NCBI RefSeq assembly: GCF_937951745.1
Contig: NZ_CALFBQ010000019.1
Span: forward strand, 17,151-81,150
From: an uncultured Chloroflexus sp.
GTDB lineage: Bacteria; Chloroflexota; Chloroflexia; Chloroflexales; Chloroflexaceae
Direction of reading: 5' to 3'
DNA: 64,000 nt
Shown here: positions 63,989 through 64,000 of the stretch, piece after piece
How the letters are laid out: each line of letters begins with the position of its first letter
How positions within the stretch are numbered: the first letter of the stretch is position 1
The notes under the pieces: generated by a model
Told to the model about the DNA's origin: nothing
The model's input: the letters and a program-made list of their open reading frames with translations, nothing else
Databases searched by the model: none
Translations under genes and position numbers: made by a program

Positions 63989-64000
63989 AGAAAGGAGGTG
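63989..64000 (-). rRNA. 3' end of a 16S rRNA gene (12 bases visible)
   Basis: On the minus strand the edge reads CACCTCCTTTCT, identical to the conserved 3' terminus of bacterial 16S rRNA with the anti-Shine-Dalgarno core. The downstream terminator at 63918-63873 points the same way. The alternative is that AGAAAGGAGGTG on the plus strand is an extremely strong ribosome binding site of a gene beyond the edge. The 16S reading is favoured because the match is longer than any other ribosome binding site in the window. Confidence 0.6.

Overview
The window looks like chromosome of a filamentous anoxygenic phototroph of the phylum Chloroflexota, most likely a Chloroflexus species. This is inferred from several features together: GC-rich coding sequence, a lone archaeal-type proline-tRNA ligase, a membrane pyrophosphatase, an NAD-linked Hox hydrogenase, secreted proteins ending in a VF-x-PLV-x-R tail, and Thr/Pro- or Ala/Pro-rich lipoprotein linkers. 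No species name can be proved from the sequence alone. No CRISPR array, complete insertion sequence or prophage was seen.

Layout, left half. The 5' end of an aldehyde dehydrogenase leaves the left edge on the minus strand. A forward cluster follows (0.2-3.8 kb): SpoIIE-type phosphatase, LytR-CpsA-Psr enzyme, LysM membrane protein and a small esterase, which suggests cell-envelope work. Next come a DA1-like LIM/zinc peptidase, a glycosyltransferase of the tRNA-queuosine mannosyltransferase family, a flavin-binding split-barrel protein, and the conserved uncharacterised trio of histidine phosphatase, DUF3090 protein and SCO1664-type kinase-like protein (6.8-8.9 kb). From 9.1 to 19.3 kb a minus-strand locus holds everything for beta-glucan use: LacI regulator, sugar-binding lipoprotein, two permeases, a lipoprotein GH3, a lipoprotein GH16 and a cytoplasmic GH3. 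Two LacI-type palindromes, 84 bp apart, lie in front of the regulator. Then follow a parallel beta-helix surface protein, a lipoprotein, a giant SARP/AAA/TPR regulator and a fumarase/aspartase-family lyase.

Layout, right half. dnaE (29.1-32.9 kb) has an unusual low-complexity linker. A surface protein, a decayed KAP NTPase, a frameshifted two-repeat lipoprotein and a delta-60-repeat surface protein make up an accessory stretch (33-40 kb). Housekeeping genes follow: superoxide dismutase, a SufR-like regulator divergent from an Mrp/ApbC Fe-S carrier, moaA, htpG, a secreted pullulanase, proS, three tandem RsbR-like STAS proteins and a K+-independent type proton pyrophosphatase. The end holds hoxEFUYH plus hoxW. 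The last 12 bases match the complement of a 16S rRNA 3' end. A strong minus-strand terminator about 70-115 nt beyond that point suggests a 16S gene not linked to 23S.

Intergenic spacers carry several dispersed repeat families: an ACGCAAAGGCGC-type repeat in at least ten spacers, AGGGCGGGT..ACCCGCCCT palindromes, GTGCGGCAG..CTGCCGCAC palindromes, and a perfect 26-bp duplicate between dnaE and its convergent neighbour. Promoters that could be read share an extended -10 (TGC-TATAxT), often with a TTGCA-like -35.
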